The notes below the pieces were generated by a model. That model was not told where the DNA came from. It was given only the letters and a program-made list of their open reading frames with translations, and searched no databases. Positions 16,282-24,958 of a DNA stretch of 64,000 nucleotides are shown one piece after another. The position numbers and the translations under genes are program-made. Source of the stretch: Leisingera sp. ANG-Vp (GTDB taxonomy: Bacteria; Pseudomonadota; Alphaproteobacteria; Rhodobacterales; Rhodobacteraceae); assembly GCF_000813725.1 (NCBI RefSeq), contig NZ_JWLD01000037.1, forward strand, positions 117,555 through 181,554, read 5' to 3'. The stretch's first letter is position 1; each line of letters opens with the position of its first letter.

Positions 16282-17544
16282 ATGAGCACGAAATTCGACA
16301 AGGGCGCCTCCATCGCGGTGATCGGCGCCGGTATCGTTGGAGTGGCCAGTGCCTTTGACCTGGCGCGGCGCGGCTATGAGGTGACCGTTTTCGACCCGGC
16401 GCCGCCCGGCCAAGGCGGGCCGTCCTGGCGCAATGCCGGGCAGATCGGCGCCTCGGATCTGCAGCCGCTCAGCACCCCCGGCATTGCGCTGACAGGGCTG
16501 CGGATGATGCTGCAAAAAGACAGCCCGCTGCGTATTCCCGGCCTTGAGAAGCTGCGGCTTCTGCCCTGGTTCTGGCGGTTCATGGCCACCTCGCGCGGTG
16601 ACAACTACCGGCACGCCTGCGCCGCGATGACGACCCTGGCAAGCCAGGCGTTTGAGGATATGTCCCAGATGCTGTCTGCCGCAGGCTGCGCAGGAAAAAT
16701 GCGCCGCTCTGGCGCCGGCTTCATCTACGACAGAGCCCAAAGTTTTGCGGCCAGCCAGCCCGCCTGGGCGATGAAAGCAGAAGCCGGTTTTCCTTCAAGC
16801 CCGATGAACCGGGAGGTCATCGCCGCCCGGCTGCCGGATATGGATGCCAGGTTCAGCCACGGCATGCTGTCGGAGAACTGGGGAGACGTGTCCGACCCGC
16901 TGGAAATCGTCCGGGATCTTGCCGGAGCGCTGCAGAAATGCGGCGGTACGTTCCGGCACAGCAAAGTCACCAGGCTGACGCCCCTGGCCAATGGCATCTT
17001 CGTGGAGACGGAAGCAGGCCGCGAGATCTTTGACGGGACGGTGGTCGCCGCGGGCGTAGCCTCCAGGCAGTTTGCCAAGGCATTTGGGGAAAATCTGCCA
17101 TTGGCGGCTGAACGCGGCTACAACCTGACTTTTCCAGATCCGGGCTTCCGCCTGGAACTGCCGCTGGTCATGCCGGACCGGGGCATCGCCATCACCCAGC
17201 TGGGTGAAGGGCTGAGAATTGGTGGCTGGGCGGAATATGCCGCCAATCCCAACAGGCCGGAAAACAGGTCCTGCTATGAAGCGATGTCGCGGATCAGTTC
17301 GGAGATCTTTCCAGGCTTGAATCAAAGCGGCGCCATCTCTTGGATGGGCAACCGCCCCTCGCTGCCGGATTCGATACCGGTGATTTCACGCTCTCTGAAC
17401 AGCAACCGTGTGTTCTACAACTGCGGCCACGGCCACTACGGGCTGTCCAATTCGGCTACCTCAGCCCGCATTCTTGGCTCTTTGATCGCGGGCGAAGAGC
17501 AGCCGCCGGCCAACCGGGCCTTTACCCTCCGGCGCTTCAACTGA
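16282..17544 (+). CDS. FAD-dependent D-amino acid dehydrogenase-like oxidoreductase (DadA family)
   Basis: A 420-residue DAO-fold protein with the dinucleotide motif IAVIGAGIVGVASAFDLARRGYEVTVFD at residues 10-37, the PSWRNAGQI segment typical of DadA-like enzymes, and the C-terminal FAD-closing GHGHYGLSNS. In hydroxyproline loci such a protein oxidises cis-4-hydroxy-D-proline to pyrroline-4-hydroxy-2-carboxylate, linking the epimerase to the deaminase encoded upstream. It is the last gene of the plus-strand operon. A single-subunit DadA-like form is present instead of a three-subunit LhpBEF dehydrogenase. Confidence 0.85.
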   Translation: MSTKFDKGASIAVIGAGIVGVASAFDLARRGYEVTVFDPAPPGQGGPSWRNAGQIGASDLQPLSTPGIALTGLRMMLQKDSPLRIPGLEKLRLLPWFWRFMATSRGDNYRHACAAMTTLASQAFEDMSQMLSAAGCAGKMRRSGAGFIYDRAQSFAASQPAWAMKAEAGFPSSPMNREVIAARLPDMDARFSHGMLSENWGDVSDPLEIVRDLAGALQKCGGTFRHSKVTRLTPLANGIFVETEAGREIFDGTVVAAGVASRQFAKAFGENLPLAAERGYNLTFPDPGFRLELPLVMPDRGIAITQLGEGLRIGGWAEYAANPNRPENRSCYEAMSRISSEIFPGLNQSGAISWMGNRPSLPDSIPVISRSLNSNRVFYNCGHGHYGLSNSATSARILGSLIAGEEQPPANRAFTLRRFN

Positions 17545-17703
17545 CGCGCTTGCCAGTTCACAAAACGGATCGCAGACCACGAGAATGCCAGATTTTAACT
17601 GCTGCCAGCGCCGACATCGGAGGCGCCGCAGCTTTGGCGGCAGCTGCCGTAGGCACCGCTGTCAATTTATCCATGAACAACAATCGCCGCGCGCGGCAGC
17701 GGG

Positions 17704-19047
17704 CTAGGCAGGCTGACAGCACAGATCGAGGAGCTGCCTGAACCCGGCGGCATCCAGACTGTCGAATTTTTGAGCCCGTTCCGCCATTTCTGCGGCCCGC
17801 GCCAGGCCCAGCACCGGACCGGCCAGCAACTGGAACTTCTCAAAAATGTCCGCATCGCTCAACGGCAGGTCAGCGTCGCCGCGCGGAGTGCGCGGGGCGT
17901 CCTCGATCCGGCGGCCGTCCTTCAGCACCAAAGTGACCTGAGCCCAGCGTTTGCCAGTGCTGATGCGGGTCATCTCTGCATCATCAATCAGGGTGACGGC
18001 GCGGCTGATGCGCAAAATCTCCGGGTCGCGCAGCGCTGCCGGACGCAGTTCGTCCACCCCCACCTGGCCGCGCACGATCATTGCCGCCACCGGGAAGGCG
18101 ATGGAATAGGCAAACTCGTCCTGGTTCTGCGGTTCATGCCCGGCGAGCCGGGTTGCGTAATGAAAGGTGCGGATTTCGACGCCTTCGATCTGAGCATGGT
18201 GAAGCCCATGGATTTGCATCAAGTCCTTTACGGCATCCAGCGAGGGGTGCGCCCAGCGGCAACAGGGATAGGCCTTGTAGTGGGTGTGGTCCACAAGCCG
18301 CCAGCCACTGCCGAGATCGTGCCAGAATTCTGCCCCCTCCTCTCCTTCACAGGTCAGCGCCGGGGCACCGGTGAAGCCTTCCATTGCCAGATAGGCCGCC
18401 GTGACGCCGGAGGGGGCACCCCAGCCGACTCCGTCCCGCACCATCGACGGATGGTCGATGCAGCGCATCATCTGGCTGCGCGGCCCGTGGTATTCGCCGA
18501 CGCCCGCGGCCTGGCGGATCTGCCCGGCAGTTCCGCCCAGCAGCTTGGCGCCTGCAGCAGCGACCCCCACCGCAGTCCAGGCGCCGGACGTGTGGTAGTC
18601 GGCGCAAGTGGCGTGCTGCACCAGCCCGGCCCGGTAGGAAATCTCATAAGCGGCGGCAAGAACAGCGGCAAAACGCCTTCCGTCGATATCCTGCCCCCCG
18701 GCCTGTGCCATGGCGATCATGGCCGGAAAAATGGCGGAACCCGCATGCCCTTTGCACGGGGTGGTGCCATCATGGGCATCAACTGAATCTATGGTGAATG
18801 CACCGGCCATGGCTGCGCCGGCCGGGCTGACATCACGCCCGTCCATCAGCATCTTGGCCGCGCCGGCGCTGCCTGCGCCAAAGATCATCGGGGCCACCCT
18901 GCGGGCAATTCCCGAAAGTTCGGTGGTGGCGCCAATGGCCGCAACGCCCATGGTGTCGAGGAACGACCGTCTCAGGGTCCGCAATACTTGCTCCGGCAGC
19001 TCATCATAGGTCAGTCCGGCTGCAAACCGATCGAATTTCAGGGCCAT
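17704..19047 (-). CDS. MmgE/PrpD family protein
   Basis: A protein of 447 residues from the ATG at 19047 (GGAGGAGG about 12 bases upstream; a further in-frame start at 19080 adds 11 residues without family support). It shows the MmgE/PrpD all-helical domain with FLDTMGVAAIGA, DSVDAHDGTTPCKGHAGSAIFPA and the C-terminal YKAYPCCRWAHPSLDA segment. The family includes 2-methylcitrate dehydratase, iminodisuccinate epimerase and cis-aconitate decarboxylase, so the substrate cannot be assigned. It converges on the hydroxyproline operon and is divergent from a LysR regulator that likely controls it. Confidence 0.85.
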   Translation of the reverse strand: MALKFDRFAAGLTYDELPEQVLRTLRRSFLDTMGVAAIGATTELSGIARRVAPMIFGAGSAGAAKMLMDGRDVSPAGAAMAGAFTIDSVDAHDGTTPCKGHAGSAIFPAMIAMAQAGGQDIDGRRFAAVLAAAYEISYRAGLVQHATCADYHTSGAWTAVGVAAAGAKLLGGTAGQIRQAAGVGEYHGPRSQMMRCIDHPSMVRDGVGWGAPSGVTAAYLAMEGFTGAPALTCEGEEGAEFWHDLGSGWRLVDHTHYKAYPCCRWAHPSLDAVKDLMQIHGLHHAQIEGVEIRTFHYATRLAGHEPQNQDEFAYSIAFPVAAMIVRGQVGVDELRPAALRDPEILRISRAVTLIDDAEMTRISTGKRWAQVTLVLKDGRRIEDAPRTPRGDADLPLSDADIFEKFQLLAGPVLGLARAAEMAERAQKFDSLDAAGFRQLLDLCCQPA

Positions 19048-19274
19048 CTGCTCAGCGCCTCCTCCGCGCGTCGACCGCATCCTTGGCAGGACAGGGCAGT
19101 TCGTTCAATCATGGCAAGCCGGGCAAACGCCGGATCCGCGGGTCCAAGATGGCGCCACTGCCACAGTTTCTCGAAGCCTGCCCTTGGAGTTTGCCGCAAA
19201 ACAGCAGAATTGGGGAATGACTTGATGAGATTTCAGCATTATTGAAACAGAAAATTCAGCGGGCAAGGCACCTC

Positions 19275-20171
19275 ATGCGCAGACGCATCCCTTCGATCAC
19301 CTCCCTGCTATGCTTTGAAGCGGCAGCAAAAACCGAAGGCTTCGCGCGCGCTGCTGAAGAGATGAACGTGACGCAAAGCGCGGTCAGCCGCCAGATTCAA
19401 ATCCTGGAAGCCTTTGTCGGGCAGTCGCTGTTTGTCCGCTCCAAGCAACGGGTCAAGCTGACTTCGGCCGGCCGGAACCTGCTGGCCGAGCTCTCGCCGC
19501 TGCTGGAAGAGCTTGAGTTGACGATTTTGAAAACCAAATCGCATGACAGCGCCGAAGGCAGTTTGAACATAGGCGTCTATCCGACACTTGGCAGCCGCTG
19601 GCTGATGCCGCTCATCATGGGCCCCGAAGCGGAAAAGATCCGCCATACACTCAATCTCGTCACCTACCTGAAAAATCCCGAAATTGATCCAAGCTTGGTG
19701 GATCTGGCCTTTGCGCAGGGAGATGACTCCTGGCCGGGCTACCGCGCCGACAGGCTGATGAGCGATGTGCTGGTGGCGGCCGGCGCGCCCAGCCAGTTCC
19801 CTGAGCCGCTCAGCGATCCGGAGGCCCTGCTGGAGCACCGGATCCTGCAGCACTCCACCCGGCCGCTGTCCTGGCAGATCTGGTTCAAGCTTCAGGGCCT
19901 TAAGCTGCCGCGCAAAATCATCGGCCCGATGTTCAACCAGTTCGAAATGCTGATTGACGCAGTCAAAAACGGGCATGGCATTGCCATCATTCCGGAAGTC
20001 CTGATCCGCAAGGAGCTGCAGCAAGGCAGCCTGGTGCAGGTTCACCCATTCAAGGCCGCAGACAGCGCCTATTACCTGCTGACACCCGAAGCCAAGATCG
20101 GGATTGTCCGGGTTGAGCGTATGCGGACATGGTTTCTCAAGCATATGCAGACCTTCGGCCAACCGGACTGA
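19275..20171 (+). CDS. LysR-family transcriptional regulator (GcvA-like)
   Basis: About 298 residues from ATG 19275, which has AAGG 8 bases upstream and matches the family start (RRRIPSITSLLCFEAAAKTEGFARAAEEMNVTQSAVSRQI). The N-terminal winged helix (3-62) is followed by a LysR substrate-binding domain (about 90-295). The in-frame ATG at 19242 would add 11 residues. Its start is 228 bp from the divergent MmgE/PrpD gene, the standard LysR arrangement, so it probably activates that gene in response to its substrate. Confidence 0.88.
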   Translation: MRRRIPSITSLLCFEAAAKTEGFARAAEEMNVTQSAVSRQIQILEAFVGQSLFVRSKQRVKLTSAGRNLLAELSPLLEELELTILKTKSHDSAEGSLNIGVYPTLGSRWLMPLIMGPEAEKIRHTLNLVTYLKNPEIDPSLVDLAFAQGDDSWPGYRADRLMSDVLVAAGAPSQFPEPLSDPEALLEHRILQHSTRPLSWQIWFKLQGLKLPRKIIGPMFNQFEMLIDAVKNGHGIAIIPEVLIRKELQQGSLVQVHPFKAADSAYYLLTPEAKIGIVRVERMRTWFLKHMQTFGQPD

Positions 20172-20540
20172 GCAGCCTTAGAGCCGGCCGAAGCTCTGCC
20201 CTGCCTTGCCGCAAGGAAATTCCCACATGATGAAATTTTCTCACCGGCACTTCTGCAAGCCAGCTTCAAAATAGCAACGGTCCGGCCAGACCAGCCTGCC
20301 GGCCCTATTAAAGGGTCAGGAGCGTGAGAAATTAATATTCCAAGTCAATTGATTAGCAGTCATCTGGAAATTGAAACCCCGGAAAGCGGCTCCAGCATAC
20401 GGCCTGAACAACGGCCAGGGCATTGCAAACCCCAAGGACTTGATGCGTTTTAGTGATCACCTGATGAGAAAATGCAGCTTCCCAAACCGCGAAATCTGAA
20501 TATGGCTTGTTCCAGCAACGCGCCTTTGGGAGATGCCGAA
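20172..20540. other. Intergenic stretch without recognisable gene
   Basis: This 369-bp stretch separates the LysR gene from the dioxygenase. It is less GC-rich around 20325-20360 (AATTAATATTCC, CAATTGATTAG), which is where the promoter of the hydroxylase-aldolase pair may lie. No open frame with family resemblance, tRNA or clear terminator is visible. Confidence 0.5.
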
Positions 20541-21218
20541 ATGACCTTCTTGCCCACAATCCAGGACGCAGACGTCGATCTGATCCAAAATGCCATGTCG
20601 TCGATGCCTGACTACAAATCGGTTGCCGAATTCGTGCCCGGTCCCGGCATTGCCCGGCTGGAGCTGAAATTCGACATCGGGAAACTGCAGGAGGCCCTGG
20701 ACGAATGCCTGCAGCGCGAGGCCTTCATGGGCGGGATGCAGGATCAGGGCTTTGCCGCGCTGCCGCTGACCCAGCGCCCGGGCCAGACCGAATGGACTCC
20801 CAACGACCTGTCGGGCCGGTACTGGCTGCGCGCCGATGAGCGCTACGTCGAAGAGCCGCGCGAAGATCTGGTGCCGGAAATCGACTTTTCCGAATTCAAC
20901 CCCAAGTTCAAAGGCACCTATTTCGAATATGTGCACGAGGAACTGAGCAAGCGCTTCCCGATCGGCCGCACCCGGATCCTCTCCAAGGGGCTCTATAACT
21001 GCAACTCATGGCACCGCGACCCCGAGCCGCGTCTGCACATCCCGCTGATCTCGAACCCCGGCTCGCTGTTCATCGTGAACCACCACGTGACCCATCTGCC
21101 CGCAGACGGCTCAGTCTATTTCACAGACACCCGCGCCTATCACACCGCCCTGAACGGCGGCGAAAAACACCGCGTGCACATCGTTGCGGCACTGGCTTAC
21201 GATCAGGTCACCAAATGA
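20541..21218 (+). CDS. Aspartyl/asparaginyl beta-hydroxylase-like Fe(II)/2-oxoglutarate dioxygenase
   Basis: A 225-residue cupin-fold oxygenase. The iron ligands are H158 and D160 (SWHRDPEPRLHIPL) and H201 (RAYHTALNGG), with R211 (EKHRVH) as the 2-oxoglutarate-binding arginine; this is the Asp/Asn beta-hydroxylase layout, also shared by L-proline cis-4-hydroxylase. The ATG at 20541 is chosen because GGGAG precedes it by 8 bases; in-frame ATGs at 20472 and 20502 lack ribosome binding sites. Its stop overlaps the threonine aldolase start (ATGA). The likely substrate is a free amino acid hydroxylated at the beta carbon, since the coupled aldolase cleaves beta-hydroxy amino acids; this is inference. 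Confidence 0.78.
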   Translation: MTFLPTIQDADVDLIQNAMSSMPDYKSVAEFVPGPGIARLELKFDIGKLQEALDECLQREAFMGGMQDQGFAALPLTQRPGQTEWTPNDLSGRYWLRADERYVEEPREDLVPEIDFSEFNPKFKGTYFEYVHEELSKRFPIGRTRILSKGLYNCNSWHRDPEPRLHIPLISNPGSLFIVNHHVTHLPADGSVYFTDTRAYHTALNGGEKHRVHIVAALAYDQVTK

Positions 21219-22264
21219 GCCTCTATGGTTACGCCGCCGCGGATGCAGCCACCAACTGCATCTGCGATCTTCGCAGCGACACCCTGACCAAACCCAGCGC
21301 CGGCATGCGCGAGGCGATGATGGCCGCGCCTCTGGGAGATGATGTCTATGGCGAGGATCCGACGGTCACCCTCCTGGAACAGGAGCTTGCCGCACGCCTG
21401 GGCAAGGACGCCGCGGTGTTCTTTCCCACCGGCACTCAAAGCAACCTGGCAGCCGTTATGGCCCATTGCGGCCGCGGCGACGAGATGATCGCCGGCGACC
21501 GCTACCACCTCTACTGCGATGAGGCGGCAGGGGTTTCGGTTCTGGCCGGCGTCTCGATGGTGCCGGTTGCAAGTTCTGAGGATGGCGGCCTGGATCCCAG
21601 CCGTATCGCCGCTGCGATCAAGATGGACGATCCGCATTACGCCCGCAGCCGCCTTTTGAGCCTGGAAAACACTGTCGGCGGCCGGGTTGTGCCGCTGGAG
21701 CGGATCGAGGCAGGCGTGCGGGTGGCGCGCGAAGCCGGGCTGGCAGTGCATCTGGACGGCGCCCGCCTGTTCAACGCAATCACCGCCTTGGGCTGCGATG
21801 CCGCCACCTTTGCCGCACCGTTCGATACAGTTTCGGTTTGCCTTTCAAAAGGGCTTGGCGCGCCCGCAGGCTCGGTTCTGGTTGGCCCGGATGCCCTGAT
21901 GGGCCAAGTCCGGCGCAACCGGAAAATTCTGGGCGGAGCCATGCGGCAATCCGGCATTCTGGCGGCAGCCGGGCTCTATGCGCTGGAACACCACCTGCAG
22001 GATCTGGCCGATGACCACCGCCGCGCCGCCCGGCTGGCCCAAGCGCTCGGTGAAACCGGCATCGGTGAAGTCTCATCGCAAACCAACATGGTGTTCCTCA
22101 CGCCCCCCGAGGAGGCCCATGACCGTCTGATTAGCCATATGGCGCAGGCAGGCATCAAGATCGGCGGCCAGTCTCCGGCGATCCGGCTGGTCCTGCACCG
22201 GGATGTGGATGACAGCGCGCTGGACGCGGCCATTGATGCGTTCAGGTCCTTCCCCCCAGGCTAA
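21215..22264 (+). CDS. Low-specificity L-threonine aldolase family protein
   Basis: A 349-residue fold-type I PLP enzyme with DLRSDTLTKPSAGMREAM at the N-terminus, GDDVYGEDPTV, the cofactor-stacking HLDGARLFNA and the Schiff-base lysine K212 (CLSKGLGAPAGS). These enzymes split beta-hydroxy-alpha-amino acids into glycine and an aldehyde. Translation is coupled to the upstream hydroxylase through the ATGA overlap, suggesting that the hydroxylase supplies its substrate. No terminator follows directly. Confidence 0.9.
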   Translation: MSLYGYAAADAATNCICDLRSDTLTKPSAGMREAMMAAPLGDDVYGEDPTVTLLEQELAARLGKDAAVFFPTGTQSNLAAVMAHCGRGDEMIAGDRYHLYCDEAAGVSVLAGVSMVPVASSEDGGLDPSRIAAAIKMDDPHYARSRLLSLENTVGGRVVPLERIEAGVRVAREAGLAVHLDGARLFNAITALGCDAATFAAPFDTVSVCLSKGLGAPAGSVLVGPDALMGQVRRNRKILGGAMRQSGILAAAGLYALEHHLQDLADDHRRAARLAQALGETGIGEVSSQTNMVFLTPPEEAHDRLISHMAQAGIKIGGQSPAIRLVLHRDVDDSALDAAIDAFRSFPPG

Positions 22265-22901
22265 GGCGGTACAGACCGGATAGATCCCAAACGTCGAATG
22301 GGCTGGCATCGACACAAAAGAGAAAGCGTTCGGCAACCGGAGCCACAAGGCCCGGAAGGTGGTCCTTGTGCCCGTCCGCAACAGGCTGCGCCAAGTCCTG
22401 CCCCGTCCGCAGGGGCAGCCTATGCACCGAAATCCGGTGCGCCGTTCGCGCCGCCCTGATGACAGTCTAGCAGGTTCTCCGGGTCCGCTGGAGGCTGCTG
22501 GCTTCACAGTCTTCAATCTGGCAGGCCGGCTCCCTGCAACAAACAAAAGCCGGAAACTCCGGCTTCTTGGAGAGCCGAAGCCCCAAGCAGCAGCAGACGC
22601 CTCATTTGACGGTTTTACGACCATAAAGCGGGTTTGCCCGGATGGCCCTGAGGTGACAACGCCTGATTGCATTCACCGCGAACCCTCACTGGCGGGTGGA
22701 TGGCTCCTGCTCGGCCGGCGCCGCAAGCCGGCGTTTGTGCTAACCTGGCGAACACCCGGGAGGAGGTAAACTAACGGCCTCTGCGGCCCGTCTTAACGTC
22801 GACCGGCCGCCTGTCAGCCGTCAGCCACTAATTGCTGCACACTGCGATTTAATTACATGTTTCGATTGATCGCGTAAAACGGTTCATCTATCGACATTCA
22901 C
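22265..22901. other. 640-bp intergenic stretch, possible minus-strand small RNA locus
   Basis: No protein family is recognisable in either strand. A minus-oriented terminator at 22541-22565 has no annotated gene upstream of it, so a short minus-strand transcript starting between about 22600 and 22880 is possible. A GC-rich hairpin (GCCGGC repeated near 22718-22736) and an AT-richer promoter-like segment (22850-22900) lie to its right. The segment 22242-22427 on the minus strand has a short open frame that resembles no family I know. Confidence 0.4.
22541..22565 (-). terminator. Orphan Rho-independent terminator, minus orientation
   Basis: Arms AAGCCGGA (22547-22554) and TCCGGCTT (22558-22565) pair around a 3-nt loop; on the minus strand the hairpin is followed by TTGTTTG, giving a U-rich tail. 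On the plus strand only CTTGG follows, so the orientation is minus. Confidence 0.6.
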
Positions 22902-23627
22902 ATGATTTCTGTAATTAGACTGCTCTTCTTTGCCTGCTTTTTCTCAATGCCTCATTGGAGTTCTGCGCAGCAGTCTTCCGAGACACCGCTGGAGATTGGG
23001 GAGAGCGGGAGGGCGTATCTACAGGCAATCAGGCTCCGCGGCATAGATGCGGATGTCGCATATTTCGACCCTTCCGGCCCGCCGCCTCCGATGGAGACCG
23101 GGCAGGAACCAAAGGCACCTGTTGAGCGGCCTGACCGGAAAACCGAATGGTCACTGGGCAGCATTGATATAGCGGCCTTAGTGGTTTCTGCCGCGGTGCT
23201 GCTGGCAATTGCCTATGTCTTTGCCCGTTTCGGCGGAAGCATCTCAGTCTCGCTGGGCCGGGATGCGGGGAACACAGCGCGGGCGCGCGGAGGGGCAGCA
23301 CGCAGCAGCGGAGCTCTGTCTACTGCAGCACCAAGCAGCCTGGCCAGCATTCTGCGTCTTCAGGACCGGCGGGAGGCTCTGGTCCAGCTGGCTCAGTCAG
23401 CACTGGCAGCAGCGGTTTCAGCCAATGGCGTGCTGCTGCAGCGCAGCTGGACGGCGCGCGAAGCTTTGCGGCACCTGCCTGCCGAGCAAAGTCATATGAG
23501 CGCGCTGCGCAGCCTTGTTCACGCCAGCGAACGCGTGCATTTCGGCGGCCGGGACGTGAGCGAAGAGGAATTCCAGTCGCATGTCGACAACATACGGCCG
23601 TTGCTGCAGTCTGAGGTCCGCGCATGA
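22902..23627 (+). CDS. DUF4129 domain-containing membrane protein
   Basis: A 241-residue protein with a cleavable signal peptide (residues 1-22, ending SSAQQ), a short periplasmic stretch, one transmembrane helix at about 89-110 (IAALVVSAAVLLAIAYVFARF) and a cytoplasmic C-terminal domain of the DUF4129 type (RREALVQLAQSALAAA; SWTAREALRHLP). The WTAREAL motif is the conserved core of that domain. First gene of a six-gene overlapping operon shared with MoxR/DUF58 proteins; its stop overlaps the DUF4350 start by 4 bases. Confidence 0.75.
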   Translation: MISVIRLLFFACFFSMPHWSSAQQSSETPLEIGESGRAYLQAIRLRGIDADVAYFDPSGPPPPMETGQEPKAPVERPDRKTEWSLGSIDIAALVVSAAVLLAIAYVFARFGGSISVSLGRDAGNTARARGGAARSSGALSTAAPSSLASILRLQDRREALVQLAQSALAAAVSANGVLLQRSWTAREALRHLPAEQSHMSALRSLVHASERVHFGGRDVSEEEFQSHVDNIRPLLQSEVRA

Positions 23628-24958
23628 GCCTGCAAGAACCTGGCACGCCCCAGAACAGGCTGCGGCTTGAAACGCTGGCGATTGCTGCTTTTGGAGCGCT
23701 GCTCCTCTTTGTGGTGTTCTACGCTCTCTCGCAGCGCCAGCAGGTACTGAGGGCGTCGCCTTCCGGGTTCGACGGGCTGCAGACCTGGCTCGCATCCGAA
23801 GGCGTCAGCGCGCAGAGTTTTCTTGGCGGCTGGCAAGTTGACCAGAATTCCGTTGGATTGCTGCTGCTGCCGCTGTTCGACACTGTGCCGGACAGCCCCC
23901 GCAGCCCCCCTTCAACCAAGACCGAGCTGCTGTTTCAGCAGGATGAATACGATCTGGAAATGGAGGCCGTTCTGGAAAAGACCCGCCGGGTGCAAACGCT
24001 TGCTGTGCTGCCGAAGTGGCGCAGCGGCATGCGTCTGGCGGGCGTTGCCCATCCGGTCCTGCTAAACGACCGCTCCGCGGTGGAACAGCTGCTGCAGGCC
24101 ATGACCGGCCAAACCGGCGCTAAAATAGAGGATGCAGGCGTGCCCTTCAGCGACTTCAGCTATACAGCAGCGGACGGCGGCCAAGAGATGTTTGCCCGGG
24201 TCTATGCGGCCCAGATGTTCACGAGCCCTGGCTGCACGCCGCTGATCGGCACGCAGGACGCAATGCTGCTGGCGGACTGTTCCGTGTCCAAGGGCAAAGC
24301 GCTCAGCAAGTCAAAGGGCAAGCGGCTTCTGGTGCTGTCCGATCCTGATCTTCTGAACAATCACGGGCTGCGCATGGCCGACAACGCCGCCATTGCGCGG
24401 GATTTTCTGGCAGCGCACGCCGGCGAACGCAATGTGATGATAGACTACAGCCGCGGCATGTGGCTGACCGATCCGGACCGCGGTGTGCGCCGCGAACGCA
24501 GTTGGGCCGATCTCAAAAGATTTTTTGAACCGCCGTTCAACACCCTTTGGCTGGGCGGGTTGCTGACACTAGGTCTTTTTGTCTGGCGTTCGTGGCTGCG
24601 CTATGGCCCGGTGCGCCACGAGTCCGCAGCCGTCACCAGCGTCAAGGCACTGGCGCTTCAGGCTCGGGCCCGGCTGATGCGGCTTTGCAACCAGGACGGA
24701 GCCTTGATCAGCGACTATGCGCAAGCCCGGCTGGCGGCCACGGCAGCGGTGCTCTTTGGCCCTGCCCATTCCCGGCACTACGCCGAGCCAAAGGCGTTTC
24801 TGGGCTATGTCGCGCGCCGCCATCCCGGGCGCGCGGCCGCTTTGGAGAGCGTCCTGACAGCAATTCAAAGCCTCCAGCCGCAGATCTCGCCGGCGGATGC
24901 AATCCAACATGTTGATGAACTTGAAGCGCTATTGGAGCAGATAATCCATGACACTTGA
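23624..24958 (+). CDS. DUF4350 domain-containing membrane protein
   Basis: A 444-residue protein with an N-terminal transmembrane helix (about 22-42, LAIAAFGALLLFVVFYAL), a DUF4350-like extracytoplasmic domain (GFDGLQTWLASEGV; VLSDPDLLNNHGL near 238-252) and a second helix near 305-325 (NTLWLGGLLTLGLFVWRSWL), then a cytoplasmic tail. The LSDPDLLNNxG motif is the family hallmark. It overlaps the MoxR gene by 11 bases. Function is unknown; it belongs with the MoxR-DUF58 machinery. Confidence 0.75.
   Translation: MSLQEPGTPQNRLRLETLAIAAFGALLLFVVFYALSQRQQVLRASPSGFDGLQTWLASEGVSAQSFLGGWQVDQNSVGLLLLPLFDTVPDSPRSPPSTKTELLFQQDEYDLEMEAVLEKTRRVQTLAVLPKWRSGMRLAGVAHPVLLNDRSAVEQLLQAMTGQTGAKIEDAGVPFSDFSYTAADGGQEMFARVYAAQMFTSPGCTPLIGTQDAMLLADCSVSKGKALSKSKGKRLLVLSDPDLLNNHGLRMADNAAIARDFLAAHAGERNVMIDYSRGMWLTDPDRGVRRERSWADLKRFFEPPFNTLWLGGLLTLGLFVWRSWLRYGPVRHESAAVTSVKALALQARARLMRLCNQDGALISDYAQARLAATAAVLFGPAHSRHYAEPKAFLGYVARRHPGRAAALESVLTAIQSLQPQISPADAIQHVDELEALLEQIIHDT

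Noticed and set aside
22073..22672. 199-codon minus-strand open frame past the threonine aldolase
   Set aside because: A third of it is antisense to the aldolase, it spans the orphan terminator, and its Arg/Ser-rich sequence matches nothing I recognise.
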